A stretch of 58,159 bases of DNA from AA29 sp041481445 (GCA_041481445.1 JBGPBV010000029.1:1-58159); one strand, 5' to 3'. Shown: positions 40,457 through 49,151, counted from the first letter of the stretch. Translations and numbers: made by a program. The notes: generated from the letters alone by a model not told the origin.

Positions 40457-40963
40457 TCAGCGCGGCTTGCGCGCATGGCCCTTGCCCGGCGCCCGTGGGC
40501 GGCGCGTCTTGGCCGCCGGCCCCGCGAGCAGCCACGGCCAGGCGGAGAGCTGCTCCTCGGCCTCCGCCTCCGACAGGGAGGCCGCCTCCGCCGCGACGTC
40601 GGCCGGGACCCATCGCGGGAACGGCGTCGCCACCCGGCGGTGGGCGCCGGAGGCGGTGTGCTCCTCGGCCACCTGCGCGATCCCGTCCCTGGGGAGCCGC
40701 GCGGCCAGCCGCACCAGCGCCGGCCACAAGCGCCGATGGACGTAGGTGATCTTCCCCCCGGCCAGCCGGCAGACCAGGACCTCGCCGCTGTCGATCACGC
40801 GCCCGGCGGCCTGGAAGATCTCGCGACCTCGGGGGTGGCCCCACCAGCTCCCACGGATGGGCTCACCGGCGATGAGCTCGGCCAGGCTGGGTACAGGTCC
40901 CCGCGCCGCCTGCAGCACGATGCCCTGGCGGCGGACGAACGCGAGCGGGTCGGGCGTGCTCAA
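40457..40963 (-). CDS. Hypothetical protein, possibly winged-helix-like
   Basis: 168 aa. Helical, basic and tryptophan-containing: LAFVRRQGIVLQAARGPVPS, GSWWGHPRGREIFQAAGRVI, then a GGKITYVHRRLWPALVRLAA stretch and a basic C-terminal tail (TRRPRAPGKGHARKPR). I do not recognise a named family; the GSWWGHPRG block and basic tail suggest nucleic-acid binding, but this is only an impression. A small hairpin (GATCC/GGATC, 40445-40458) overlaps its stop codon. Confidence 0.65.
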   Translation of the reverse strand: MSTPDPLAFVRRQGIVLQAARGPVPSLAELIAGEPIRGSWWGHPRGREIFQAAGRVIDSGEVLVCRLAGGKITYVHRRLWPALVRLAARLPRDGIAQVAEEHTASGAHRRVATPFPRWVPADVAAEAASLSEAEAEEQLSAWPWLLAGPAAKTRRPRAPGKGHARKPR

Positions 40964-40979
40964 TGCCTCGTGGGCGGCC

Positions 40980-41963
40980 CTACGGCGTCACAAAGAGCGT
41001 GATCCGGCTGGCCGTCTGGTTGCCGTCGGAATCCGTAGCCGTCAAGGTGATGACGTAGGTGCCGGCCGAGAGGGCGGAGCTGAAGCTCGTGCCCGTGCCG
41101 AGGGGGCCGCCGGGATCGCTCGTCCAGCTCAGGGCGGCTCCGGACAGCGTGCCGTCCTCCGGATCGGAGGAGCTGCCGACGAAGGGAATCGGGACGCCGG
41201 CCGTCCGCATCTCACCGTCCAACGGATGGTTGATCGTCGCCGTCGGGGCCTCGTCACGCCGCGCCTCGAACTCGTCTCCATAGACCGTGCCCGCGGCGCC
41301 ACTCTTGACGCTCAGGGCCCCCAGGCGCGTGAAATCGACCCCGCTGAGGCTGTTGCCCAGGTTCGGCAACGTGGACACCACGGCATCGTCGATCCGGAGC
41401 TGGAACGCGCCATCGCCGGTGCCGGGCCCGCTCGCACGATGCAGGTCGATGCCGATGCGGTGCGCGGCGTCGGTCAGCGTGAAGAAGCCGGTGTCGGCCT
41501 GGGTGTCGTCATCGAGCCGCGCGCGGCCCATGACGCTGAAGACGCTGCCCTGACGTTTGAGGACGACGGCGGCCAGGCGCCGCGTGGGGGCCTCCTGGAA
41601 GGCGATGAAGATGCGCGTCCGGAAGTGCGACTGGGCTTCGCCGGGGTCGAACCCGTCCGGATCGAAGTAGAAGCTCGCCCGGTAATGGCTGTCGTCGTTC
41701 GGAGAGTCGTCCTCGACGTAGAGCGCGGCGGTGTCGTTCACGACCCCCTGCAGGCCCTGGGTGGTGGACGCCATGCTGGCGGCCGGAGAGACGCTCAGGT
41801 CGCCGTTGTCGGTGGAGGACGCCGACCAGCGGCTGAGGTCGCCCGACTCGAAGCCGTCGGCGAAGATGACCTTGGCGGGCGGCTGCGCCAGCGCCGTCGT
41901 CGCGGCGAGGAGGAGCGTGAAGGCGCCGGTGACCATCGACCGTGCGGCGGCTCCACGTGTCAT
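40980..41963 (-). CDS. Exported protein with laminin-G/concanavalin-like and Ig/PKD-like regions
   Basis: 327 aa from ATG 41963, with GGTGGAGA upstream; the frame extends to 42020 without a good start. Signal peptide about 1-27 (FTLLLAATTALA). The opening FADGFESGDLSRWS is the common start of secreted carbohydrate-binding-like jelly-roll domains (about 30-220). The C-terminal 90 residues form an Ig/PKD-like domain (NHPLDGEMRTAGVPIPFVGS, GTYVITLTATDSDGNQTASR). No catalytic motif seen. Likely secreted or surface-bound; function unknown. Confidence 0.75.
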   Translation of the reverse strand: MTRGAAARSMVTGAFTLLLAATTALAQPPAKVIFADGFESGDLSRWSASSTDNGDLSVSPAASMASTTQGLQGVVNDTAALYVEDDSPNDDSHYRASFYFDPDGFDPGEAQSHFRTRIFIAFQEAPTRRLAAVVLKRQGSVFSVMGRARLDDDTQADTGFFTLTDAAHRIGIDLHRASGPGTGDGAFQLRIDDAVVSTLPNLGNSLSGVDFTRLGALSVKSGAAGTVYGDEFEARRDEAPTATINHPLDGEMRTAGVPIPFVGSSSDPEDGTLSGAALSWTSDPGGPLGTGTSFSSALSAGTYVITLTATDSDGNQTASRITLFVTP

Positions 41964-42078
41964 TCTCCACCCTCCGACGTCACGCCACTCGTCGTCCCGT
42001 GCCAACGACGGTAGCGCCATCGGCGACCCGGGTCAAAGCGAGGCGCGCGGGCCGGGTCGAGCGTGGTGACGTGCTCTC

Positions 42079-43074
42079 TCAGAACTGCCGGGAGAACCCG
42101 GCCACGATGCCGACCCTGGGCGTGAGCTGCGCCTCGTTCACGTGCTGGTGCAAGGGTAATCCCGCGAAGACGTACAGGCTCATCCGGGGCGAGGCCCGAT
42201 ACGTCAGGCCGGGCGTCACGTTGACCAGCGTGGACCCCGTCGACGGGACGTCCTCACCGAGGTAACGGTCCCGCCCCCCGTGCCGCAGGTTGACTTGCAG
42301 GTTGGCCGTCCAGGAGCCGCCGAAGGTCTGCGTGAGGCCGGCCGAGGCCAGGCCCTCGTCGCCCATCCGGTATTCCAGGTTGCTCGTGCCGTTGTGCCGG
42401 TAGCCGCCGGTGAGGAAGATCTCGGTCCGTCCCATCGTGATCTGGTGCGAGTACGTGAACCCTCCGATCAGGTCGGTGGTGCCTGTCCCCGGCTGGAGGC
42501 TCGGCTCCGTGATCTCGCCCTCGCTGTCGAGGCGCTCGTGGGCGCCCGTGGGCAGCTTCACCGCCACGTACGGCACGAGCAGATCGCGGGGCGAGGCCAG
42601 GATGGAATACCGCGCGCCCACCTGGACGTCCCCGAAGCCGGTGGTGCCGTCCCCGTCGCTGAAATGCTCCTCCCCGTCCTCGATGACCACGTGCTCGTGG
42701 TGCTTCGCGGCCACGAGGGGCACGCTGGCCAGCAGGCTCAGGCGGCTGGTCAGGCCGAAGCTCAGGTCGGCCTCGACGACGTGGAACCCGGTCTTGATCT
42801 CCCGATGATGGTCCGGCTCCAGCTCCTGGTTCGCGAAGTCGACCCCGGGGGTCAGGACCTCGTCCGTGGACGACGACCCCTCACGCTTGCGGCTCTGGTC
42901 GACGTAGCGGTACGACAGGTCCATACGGAAGCCGTGCCTCGGCAGGGGACCGTCCTGGGTCAAGGTCGAGAGGAAACACGCCGTCGAACCGCAGGTGGCG
43001 TGCGCGGCGTCGGGAACGGCCAGCGCGAGGACGACCGCGCAAGACACGACGACGGGAAGGCGAAGTCTGGCCAC
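42079..43074 (-). CDS. Outer-membrane beta-barrel protein (transporter-like)
   Basis: 331 aa from GTG 43074, chosen because GAGGTG lies 4 bases upstream; GTG 43098 adds 8 residues. Signal peptide (LRLPVVVSCAVVLALAVPDAAHA) followed by a Cys pair (CGSTACFLS). The rest is alternating barrel strands (FRMDLSYRYVDQS, HVVEADLSFGLTSRLSLLAS, DVQVGARYSIL) ending in VAGFSRQF with terminal Phe. It is rich in His and Asp in one loop (AKHHEHVVIEDGEEHFSDGD). Substrate unknown; the His/Asp loop and the Cys/His-rich neighbour hint at a metal. Confidence 0.75.
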   Translation of the reverse strand: MARLRLPVVVSCAVVLALAVPDAAHATCGSTACFLSTLTQDGPLPRHGFRMDLSYRYVDQSRKREGSSSTDEVLTPGVDFANQELEPDHHREIKTGFHVVEADLSFGLTSRLSLLASVPLVAAKHHEHVVIEDGEEHFSDGDGTTGFGDVQVGARYSILASPRDLLVPYVAVKLPTGAHERLDSEGEITEPSLQPGTGTTDLIGGFTYSHQITMGRTEIFLTGGYRHNGTSNLEYRMGDEGLASAGLTQTFGGSWTANLQVNLRHGGRDRYLGEDVPSTGSTLVNVTPGLTYRASPRMSLYVFAGLPLHQHVNEAQLTPRVGIVAGFSRQF

Positions 43075-43112
43075 AAGGCACCTCGGACGGATGGACACAC
43101 CCGATCGGTTGC

Positions 43113-43135
43113 GGACCCCGCCGCGAGGCGGGTCC
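43113..43135 (-). terminator. Intercistronic hairpin between the Cys-rich gene and the barrel gene
   Basis: A 9-bp stem with one bulged base closes a 4-base loop (GCGA on the plus strand). No T-run follows, so if it stops transcription it is not a simple intrinsic terminator; attenuation or mRNA protection is equally likely. Confidence 0.35.
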
Positions 43136-43155
43136 AGTGAGGGGAACGGGGAAGG

Positions 43156-43536
43156 CTAGAGGTGCTTCGGGGGCGGCAGGTCGATGCGGAGAATGCCCGC
43201 CAGCGGGCCGCGAGCGGGCGCCCGCTCCAACGGCTCGACGCCCGTGGCCATCGCGCGCGGGGCCTCATCGGGCGCGAGGCAGGGCCGGGTCGGCTCGAGC
43301 AGGGGCAGCTTGTGCCGGCAGGCCGCGCGGAGCTGGCAATCCGGAGGCGCGGACGACGCGGAGGCCAGATGGCAGTCCATCGAAGGAGATGCGGGCGCGG
43401 CCGGGGCGCGGCGGAGGCACTGGCAGATGTGGTCGGAGCACGCGTGGCCGGCCGGGCCCATGAGGGCCACGAGGTGGAGACCGGCCAGGGCGGGCATCAG
43501 GACGGCGCACGACCAGCGGCGCAGCCAGGGGGCCAC
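43156..43536 (-). CDS. Small exported Cys/His-rich protein
   Basis: 126 aa from GTG 43536. Signal-peptide-like start (LRRWSCAVLMPALAGLHLVA), then HACSDHICQCLRR, MDCHLAS, DCQLRAACRHKL and a Pro-rich tail. Seven or so Cys and several His suggest metal or heme binding, or disulfides. A TAGAAT element lies 6 bases upstream of the GTG on the minus strand (43548-43543), consistent with a leaderless mRNA. It precedes the barrel protein in the same direction. No known family recognised. Confidence 0.6.
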   Translation of the reverse strand: MAPWLRRWSCAVLMPALAGLHLVALMGPAGHACSDHICQCLRRAPAAPASPSMDCHLASASSAPPDCQLRAACRHKLPLLEPTRPCLAPDEAPRAMATGVEPLERAPARGPLAGILRIDLPPPKHL

Positions 43537-43571
43537 GGCGGGATTCTACCGCCAACGGCCGGCGCCGGGCG

Positions 43572-45365
43572 CTACGCCGATCGAACCCCCATGTCTCGCC
43601 GCATCATCGGCAGCTTGACCGTGAACCGGCTGCCGCGCCCCGGCTCGCTGGCGACGGAGACGGCGCCCCCCAGGCTCTCGCAGAGGTGCTTGACGATGGA
43701 GAGGCCGAGGCCCGTGCCCCCCATCTCGCGGCTGCGCGCCTTGTCCACGCGATAGAAGCGCTCGAAGATCCGCGGCAGGTGCTCGGCCCCGATGCCGGGG
43801 CCGTCGTCCGTGACCTCGAAGACCGCCGTGCCGTCCACCGCGCGCGCGGAGACCGCCACGTGTCCTCCCTCCGTGGTGTACTTGAGCGCGTTCTCGACGA
43901 GGTTCTCGAGCACGCCCCGCAGCCGGTCGGGATCGGTCTCGAAGGGCGGCGCCTGGACGTCGGCCGTGACCTCGATCCGCCGGGCGGCGGCCAGCGTGGC
44001 CAGGCCGGCGACCACGTCGTCCACGACCTCCCCGGGGGCGACCTGCTCCCAGTGCGGCGGCCGCTCGCCCGCCTCCAGGCGCGACAGGTCGAGCAGGTCG
44101 GAGACGAGCGCGGCCATGCGGTCGGCGTGGATGCGGATCTTCTCGAGGAACCGGCGCGCGATGGAGGAGTCCTCGAGGCCGCCGTCCTCCAGCGCCTCCA
44201 CGAACCCGCGGATGGAGGTGAGGGGCGTGCGCAGCTCGTGGGAGGCGTTGGCCACGAAGTCGCGGCGCACCTCGTCCACCCGCCGCCGCTCGGTGACGTC
44301 GAGGAAGGTGAGCACCGCCCCGTGCGGCATGCCCTCCTGGCCCGGGAAGGGGCCGGCATGGAGCGCGTAGGCGCGCCGCAGGTGATGGACGCGGATCTCC
44401 GCCGCCTGCGCGAGGCCGGTGCGCAGCACGCCCTCCAGGGCGCGCCCGACCTCGGGATGCCGGATCACCTCGACGTAGTGGCGCCCGAGGGGGTCGGGCA
44501 GGTCGAGGCTGCGGCGCAGGCTGTCGTTGGCGAGGATGACGGTGCCGCGGTGGTCCACCGCCAGCAGGCCGCCGTCGATGGCGGAGAGGATCGTCTCCGT
44601 GCGCGCGCGCTCGCCGGCCAGCTCGTTGAGCCGGGACTGCAGCAGGTCGGCCGAGCGGTCGAGGATGCGCGCCAGCTCGCCGATCTCGTCCCCGCGGCTC
44701 AGGCGCGTGCGCGCGGCCAGGTCGCCGGCGGCGAAGCGGCGCGCGGAGTCCATCATCTCGCGCAAGGGGCCGGCCAGGGGAGCGGAGAGGGCCACGGCCA
44801 GGGCCACCGCGACCAGGAAGGCGATGCCCAGGGCCACCGCCACCGAGCGCGCGACCTCCTGGGCCTGCTCCTCGACCCCGAACAGGGGGAAGGCCACGCG
44901 GGCGATGCCGATGATGCGTCCGTCGTGCCGGATGGGCACCGCCGCGTAGAGCAGGTCCACGTCCACGGTGGCGCTGTGGCGCACCGCGGAGCCGGTGTCG
45001 CCGCGCAGGGCCTGGACCACCTCCGGCCGCCCGGCGTGGTTCTCGACCGCGGCCAGCTCCGGCCCCGACAGCGACGAATCGGCGAGGACGCGCCCGTCGG
45101 GAGCGATGATGGTCACGCGGGCCCGCACCTCGCCCGCCGCGCTGTCCACCAGGGCGTCGATCTCGGTGGAGGAGGCGCCCTCGGCCAGGGGCCGCTCCAC
45201 CACCCGCGCCATGAGGCGCGCCTCCGCGAGAAGGGTGTCGCGCGTGTGGCCGAGCGAGCGGCGGCGCAGCCCGGGCCCCACCAGGAGGAGCACGGCCACG
45301 AGGGCGGCGGCGGAGGCGACCACCGCCCCCACCGCGATGCGGTCGCGCAGGCGGAAGCGGGTCAT
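43572..45365 (-). CDS. phoR: PhoR-type sensor histidine kinase
   Basis: 597 aa from ATG 45365, overlapping the regulator's stop (ATGA). Helix 1 about 12-33, a periplasmic sensor loop of about 140 residues, helix 2 about 172-195, HAMP about 197-250, PAS about 255-360 (ILSAIDGGLLAVDHRGTVIL). The phospho-accepting His is in FVANASHELRTPLTSIRGF; the ATPase part has NLVENALKYTTEG, DDGPGIG and GGTGLGLSIVKHL. The PAS-HisKA order is that of PhoR, but this protein has a longer periplasmic loop than E. coli PhoR. Its partner is the adjacent regulator, and PhoB at 38738 is a second candidate. Confidence 0.8.
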   Translation of the reverse strand: MTRFRLRDRIAVGAVVASAAALVAVLLLVGPGLRRRSLGHTRDTLLAEARLMARVVERPLAEGASSTEIDALVDSAAGEVRARVTIIAPDGRVLADSSLSGPELAAVENHAGRPEVVQALRGDTGSAVRHSATVDVDLLYAAVPIRHDGRIIGIARVAFPLFGVEEQAQEVARSVAVALGIAFLVAVALAVALSAPLAGPLREMMDSARRFAAGDLAARTRLSRGDEIGELARILDRSADLLQSRLNELAGERARTETILSAIDGGLLAVDHRGTVILANDSLRRSLDLPDPLGRHYVEVIRHPEVGRALEGVLRTGLAQAAEIRVHHLRRAYALHAGPFPGQEGMPHGAVLTFLDVTERRRVDEVRRDFVANASHELRTPLTSIRGFVEALEDGGLEDSSIARRFLEKIRIHADRMAALVSDLLDLSRLEAGERPPHWEQVAPGEVVDDVVAGLATLAAARRIEVTADVQAPPFETDPDRLRGVLENLVENALKYTTEGGHVAVSARAVDGTAVFEVTDDGPGIGAEHLPRIFERFYRVDKARSREMGGTGLGLSIVKHLCESLGGAVSVASEPGRGSRFTVKLPMMRRDMGVRSA

Positions 45366-46051
45366 TCCGCGTCCCGCGGGATCCGGTAGCCGAGCGACTT
45401 CACGGTCACGATCGAGGCCGCGAAGGCCGGCATCTTCTCGCGCAGCCGGCGCACGTGCACGTCCACCGTCCGCGTGCCCTCCGTGTAGGCGTATCCCCAT
45501 ACGTCCTGGAGGAGGGCCTGGCGCGAGAGGACGCGCCCGCGGGCGTCGACCAGGGCGGCGAGCAGGGCGAACTCCTTGGCCGTGAGGTGCACGGGCCTTC
45601 CCGCGCAGCGCACCACGTGCCGCCCGCGGTCCACTTCGAGCGTGCCCACGGTGGTGATCGCCTCCGCCTCGTCCTTGCGGTCGATGCGGCGCAGCAGGGC
45701 GCGCACGCGGGCCAGGAGCTCCTTGGGGCTGAACGGCTTCACCATGTAGTCGTCGGCGCCCATCTCCAGGCCGACCACGCGGTCGGCCTCGTCGCCGCGC
45801 GCGGTGAGCATCACCACCGGCACCGACGCGCTGGCGCGGTCGCGCCGCAGCTCCGCGCACACGGAGAGGCCGTCGAGTCCGGGGAGCTGGATGTCCAGGA
45901 TCACGAGCTGGTACGCCCCCCGGCGCACCTTCTCCACCGCGCGCCGGCCGTCCGCGATGGCCTCGACCTCCCAGCCGTCCTTGGCCAGGTACACGGACAC
46001 GAGCTCGACGATGTCGGCGTCGTCCTCGACCACCAGGGCCCGGCGCGTCAC
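45362..46051 (-). CDS. Second OmpR/PhoB-family response regulator, partner of the PhoR-like kinase
   Basis: 229 aa from GTG 46051. Receiver: ALVVEDDADIVELVSVYLA, phospho-accepting Asp in LVILDIQLPGLDG, Lys in ADDYMVKPFSPKELLARV. Winged helix: VHLTAKEFALLAALVD, VLSRQALLQDVWGYAY, TVDVHVRRLREKMP. It is closely similar to the phoB at 38738 but without its N-terminal extension. Cognate of the kinase 4 bases downstream. A TATCCT element lies about 47 bases upstream on the minus strand (46103-46098). No 11-bp Pho-type array precedes this operon. Confidence 0.9.
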   Translation of the reverse strand: MTRRALVVEDDADIVELVSVYLAKDGWEVEAIADGRRAVEKVRRGAYQLVILDIQLPGLDGLSVCAELRRDRASASVPVVMLTARGDEADRVVGLEMGADDYMVKPFSPKELLARVRALLRRIDRKDEAEAITTVGTLEVDRGRHVVRCAGRPVHLTAKEFALLAALVDARGRVLSRQALLQDVWGYAYTEGTRTVDVHVRRLREKMPAFAASIVTVKSLGYRIPRDAE

Positions 46052-46150
46052 GCCGCTCTCACGCGCATTCCGCCGCCGCCCTGCGCATCACGCCACAAGG
46101 ATAGGGCAGAATGAGCGCGCGTCCGTTCGGCGCCGTGTGGAGGAGGGTCG

Positions 46151-47056
46151 ATGCGCGTGGTGGTCACCGGCGGCACCGGCTTCATCGGACGGGAAGTGGT
46201 GTCGCGGCTCCTCGCCGAGGGCGGGGTCGAGGTGGCCGTGACCACGCGCCACCCCGAGCGTCCCGACCCCTGGGAGGGCCGGGTGCGCAAGATCCAGGCC
46301 TTCGCCGGCGACCCGGTTTCGCTCGGCAAGGCCTTCACCGGCGCCGACACCGTGGTGCACGCCATCCAGTTCCCGAACCATCCGGTGGAAGACCCCTCGA
46401 AGGGCCGGACCTACATGGAGGTGGACGGGCGCGGCACGGAGGCGGCGGTCGGCGTGGCCCGGAAGCTCGGCGTGCGCCGCTTCGTCTACCTCTCCGGCGC
46501 GGGCGCGGGACGCGGGCTGGCCGCGCCCTGGTTCAAGGCCAAGGACCTCGCGGAGAAGGCCATCCGCGAGAGCGGGATGGAGTACGGCATCCTGCGCCCG
46601 TCCTGGATCTACGGGCCGGGCGACCACAGCATGAACCGGTTCGTCTGGTTCTGCCGGCACCTCCCGGTGATCCCGGTGATCGGCGACGGGCGCACGCCCG
46701 TCTACCCGGCCTACGTGAAGGACGTGGCCCATGCCCTGGCCGACCTCGTGCGCCGCGAGGACGCGCGGGCCACGGTGCTGGAGATCGGGGGGCCGCAGCG
46801 GCTGACCATGGACGACGTGATCCGCACCGTCCAGGAGGTGCTGGGACGGCGCCGTCCGCTCCTGCACCATGCGCCCCGGCTGATGAAGCTGCTGGTGGCT
46901 CCGATGGCCCTCTTCCCCAGGCCCATCCTCTCCCCGGGGGCCGTCGACTTCATCACGCAGACGGTGGAGATCGACACGCGTCCCGCCTTCGAGTACTTCG
47001 GGTTCCCGTTCCGTCCGCTGCGCGCCGGCCTCGACGAGTACCTCGCCCAGGAGTAA
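46151..47056 (+). CDS. NDUFA9-like atypical SDR (NAD(P)-binding)
   Basis: 301 aa. The Rossmann start is VVVTGGTGFIGREVVSRLL, followed by VVHAIQFPNHPVEDP and FVYLSGAGAGRGLAAPWFKA; the usual YxxxK catalytic pair is replaced (WFKAKDLAEKAI), as in NDUFA9/NmrA-type atypical SDRs. ILRPSWIYGPGD is conserved. Members act as nucleotide-binding subunits or reductases of unknown substrate. GGAGGAGG precedes ATG 46151. It is divergent from the regulator-phoR unit. Confidence 0.85.
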   Translation: MRVVVTGGTGFIGREVVSRLLAEGGVEVAVTTRHPERPDPWEGRVRKIQAFAGDPVSLGKAFTGADTVVHAIQFPNHPVEDPSKGRTYMEVDGRGTEAAVGVARKLGVRRFVYLSGAGAGRGLAAPWFKAKDLAEKAIRESGMEYGILRPSWIYGPGDHSMNRFVWFCRHLPVIPVIGDGRTPVYPAYVKDVAHALADLVRREDARATVLEIGGPQRLTMDDVIRTVQEVLGRRRPLLHHAPRLMKLLVAPMALFPRPILSPGAVDFITQTVEIDTRPAFEYFGFPFRPLRAGLDEYLAQE

Positions 47057-47065
47057 CGTCTCCTC

Positions 47066-47866
47066 ATGCCCGAGTGCGAGCGCTGCCGGGGGACGGGGTT
47101 CGAGATCGTCGTCGCCCCCGGGCCCGACGGCACGGAGGTGGAGGTCGCGCGCCGCTGCGCGTGCCAGGCCACCGCCGGGCCCGACGCCGCCGAGCGCCTG
47201 GTCCAGTCGCTGCGCATCCCCCCGCGCTACGAGCACTGCACGTTCGCGACCTTCGAGATCGAGGAGGGGATCCCGCAGCGCGACGCCCTCGCCCGCGTCA
47301 TGAAGTACTGCAGCACGTACCTGGAGCGGGGGTCGGTGCACCCCAACGACACCGGGGTGGGCCTGCTCTTCACCGGCGGCAACGGCACCGGCAAGACCCA
47401 CCTCGCGGTGGCCGTCCTGCGCGAGCTGGCCGAGCGCTACGGCGCCCGCGGGCAGTTCTGGGACTACCACGAGCTCATGCGTGAGATCCGCAACTCGTAC
47501 AACCCCGCCACCGCCATCACCGAGTACGAGCTGCTCGAGCCCATCATCGAGCTCGAGGTCCTCCTCCTCGACGACCTCGGCGCCTGGAAGATGACGGACT
47601 GGATGAACGACACGCTCTTCTTCATCCTCAACCGGCGCTACCTGGCCCGGCGTCCGACCATCATCACCACCAACTATCCGGACCGGGAGGCCAGCGCGCG
47701 CGAGCTCCAGGACGCGGGCGCGACCGTGCGCGCGGAATACCTCGTCGACCGCATCGGCCACCGGCTGCGCTCGCGGCTGCTCGAGTCCTGCGCGGTGATC
47801 CGGGTGGAGGGCCGCGACCGGCGGCAGGTCGCGCTCCAGGCCTCGAACCAGCGGCTGCTCCTGTGA
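47066..47866 (+). CDS. Zinc-finger DnaC/IstB-like AAA+ ATPase, copy 1
   Basis: 266 aa. An N-terminal zinc-binding hairpin (CERCRGTGF ... RRCACQ, residues 3-40) is followed by a DnaC-like AAA+ domain: Walker A GGNGTGKTHLAVAVL, Walker B VLLLDDLGAWKM, sensor ITTNYPDRE and arginine finger region DRIGHRLRSRLLE. DnaC relatives load replicative helicase or, as IstB, assist transposases. No helicase or transposase gene is nearby. It overlaps its paralogue by 4 bases (GTGA). Confidence 0.85.
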   Translation: MPECERCRGTGFEIVVAPGPDGTEVEVARRCACQATAGPDAAERLVQSLRIPPRYEHCTFATFEIEEGIPQRDALARVMKYCSTYLERGSVHPNDTGVGLLFTGGNGTGKTHLAVAVLRELAERYGARGQFWDYHELMREIRNSYNPATAITEYELLEPIIELEVLLLDDLGAWKMTDWMNDTLFFILNRRYLARRPTIITTNYPDREASARELQDAGATVRAEYLVDRIGHRLRSRLLESCAVIRVEGRDRRQVALQASNQRLLL

Positions 47867-48681
47867 GCGAGGGCGGGAGCGGCCGCGAGTGCCCGCGCTG
47901 CCGGGGGACGGGGTTCGTTCACGTGGTGGCCGGCGACCGCGAGTACGCGCGGCGCTGCGATTGCCCCCGTGGAGGAGCGCGTCCGGCCGCCGATCCGGAC
48001 CGCGATCCTCTTCACGGGCTCGGCGTCCCCGCCCGCCATCGCGAGTGCACGCTCGGCAACTTCGTCCCGCGCACGCCCGCCCTCCGCGCCGCCTACGGCC
48101 GCGCCCTGGCCTATTGCGAGCGGTTCACCCCCGGCCTGGCCGCGGACGGTCTGGGCCTGCTCTTCTGGGGCACGCACGGGACGGGCAAGACCCACCTGGC
48201 GGTGGCGATCCTGGCCGAGCTCGCCTCGAACCACGGCGTGCGCGGCCGCTTCTGCGCGTTCGGCCTCCTCCTGGACGAGATCGCGCGCTCCTACGACCGG
48301 AGGTCCCGGACCAGCCAGTCGCAGGTCCTGGAAGCCGTCCTCGCCGCCGACCTCCTCGTCCTGGACGACCTCGCCTCCCGGCGGATGACGGACTGGGCCG
48401 GGGACACGCTGTTCACGATCGTCAACACCCGCTATCTCGCCCGGCGGCCCACGCTGGTCACGACCGCCTACGAGGACGTGGACCCCGAGGTCGCGCGGGA
48501 CGCGGACGCACGGCGCCGCCAGGAGTTCCTGGTCGAGCGCGTGGGCCGGCGGCTGCGGTCGCGCCTGCTGGAGATGTGCGTGTTCGTCCCCACGAGCGAC
48601 GCGGCCGAGCGGGCGGCGGAGCAACGGCCGTCGCGGCCGTCCACGCTCGGCGGGCTGCGGCGGTCGCTGAAAGGGATCTAG
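47863..48681 (+). CDS. Zinc-finger DnaC/IstB-like AAA+ ATPase, copy 2
   Basis: 272 aa from GTG 47863. Same layout as the gene before it: CPRCRGTGF ... RRCDCPRGG, Walker A GTHGTGKTHLAVAIL, Walker B LLVLDDLASRRM, sensor VTTAYEDVD, VERVGRRLRSRLLE. The two are clearly tandem paralogues that have diverged, especially in the region between the zinc finger and Walker A. They could form a hetero-oligomer. The 3' end overlaps the convergent PilZ gene by 4 bases. Confidence 0.85.
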   Translation: MSEGGSGRECPRCRGTGFVHVVAGDREYARRCDCPRGGARPAADPDRDPLHGLGVPARHRECTLGNFVPRTPALRAAYGRALAYCERFTPGLAADGLGLLFWGTHGTGKTHLAVAILAELASNHGVRGRFCAFGLLLDEIARSYDRRSRTSQSQVLEAVLAADLLVLDDLASRRMTDWAGDTLFTIVNTRYLARRPTLVTTAYEDVDPEVARDADARRRQEFLVERVGRRLRSRLLEMCVFVPTSDAAERAAEQRPSRPSTLGGLRRSLKGI

Positions 48682-49010
48682 ATCTTCTCGCCGATCAGCT
48701 CGCGCAGCCGGGCGTGCTGCGGCCCCGTGCGGTGCGCCCACTGCAGGCCGTACCGCTGGGCCCCCGCCGAGTCGCCCGACGACCGCATCCACACCACGCG
48801 TCCGGCGGCCTGGAAGGGCTGGGTGTCGGGCGAGAAGACGAGTTGCAGGACCAGGCTCTCCCCGATGGGGAACCGGCCGTCGGTCACGACGCAGGCGCCG
48901 TGATCCGAGATGTTGGCCACCACCCCGAGCGACGCCGGCTGGCCCGGCTTGCCGATCTCGACGCGCACGGGGGTTCGGGGGTTGACCCTGACCGAAGCTC
49001 TTTCAAACAT
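48678..49010 (-). CDS. PilZ domain protein
   Basis: 110 aa from ATG 49010, with GAGGGCGG upstream. The PilZ pattern is FERASVRVNPRTPVRVEIG with NISDHGACVVTD (the NxSxxG loop) and LQLVFSPDTQPFQAAGRVVW. The RxxxR c-di-GMP motif is not clear (RASVRVNPR), so binding is uncertain. Stand-alone PilZ proteins act as c-di-GMP receptors or adaptors. Convergent with the second DnaC-like gene. Confidence 0.8.
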   Translation of the reverse strand: MFERASVRVNPRTPVRVEIGKPGQPASLGVVANISDHGACVVTDGRFPIGESLVLQLVFSPDTQPFQAAGRVVWMRSSGDSAGAQRYGLQWAHRTGPQHARLRELIGEKI

Positions 49011-49139
49011 GCCGCCCTCACACCCGACGCTGGCGCCCTGGCGAACGCCCCGCCTCATTCACCGTCACCGCAGTGGGGGCCGCGGGAGGCGATGGAAAAA
49101 GCGTACGCTGGGCCGCTTCCTCCGTCAAACGCGGTCGCG

Positions 49140-49145
49140 TATCCT
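49140..49145 (+). promoter_or_regulatory. -10-like TATCCT just upstream of ispH
   Basis: TATCCT ends 6 bases before the GTG at 49152, which has no convincing Shine-Dalgarno at proper spacing. This suggests a leaderless transcript. The remainder of the gap 49011-49139 shows no gene. Confidence 0.4.
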
Positions 49146-49151
49146 CTTGGA

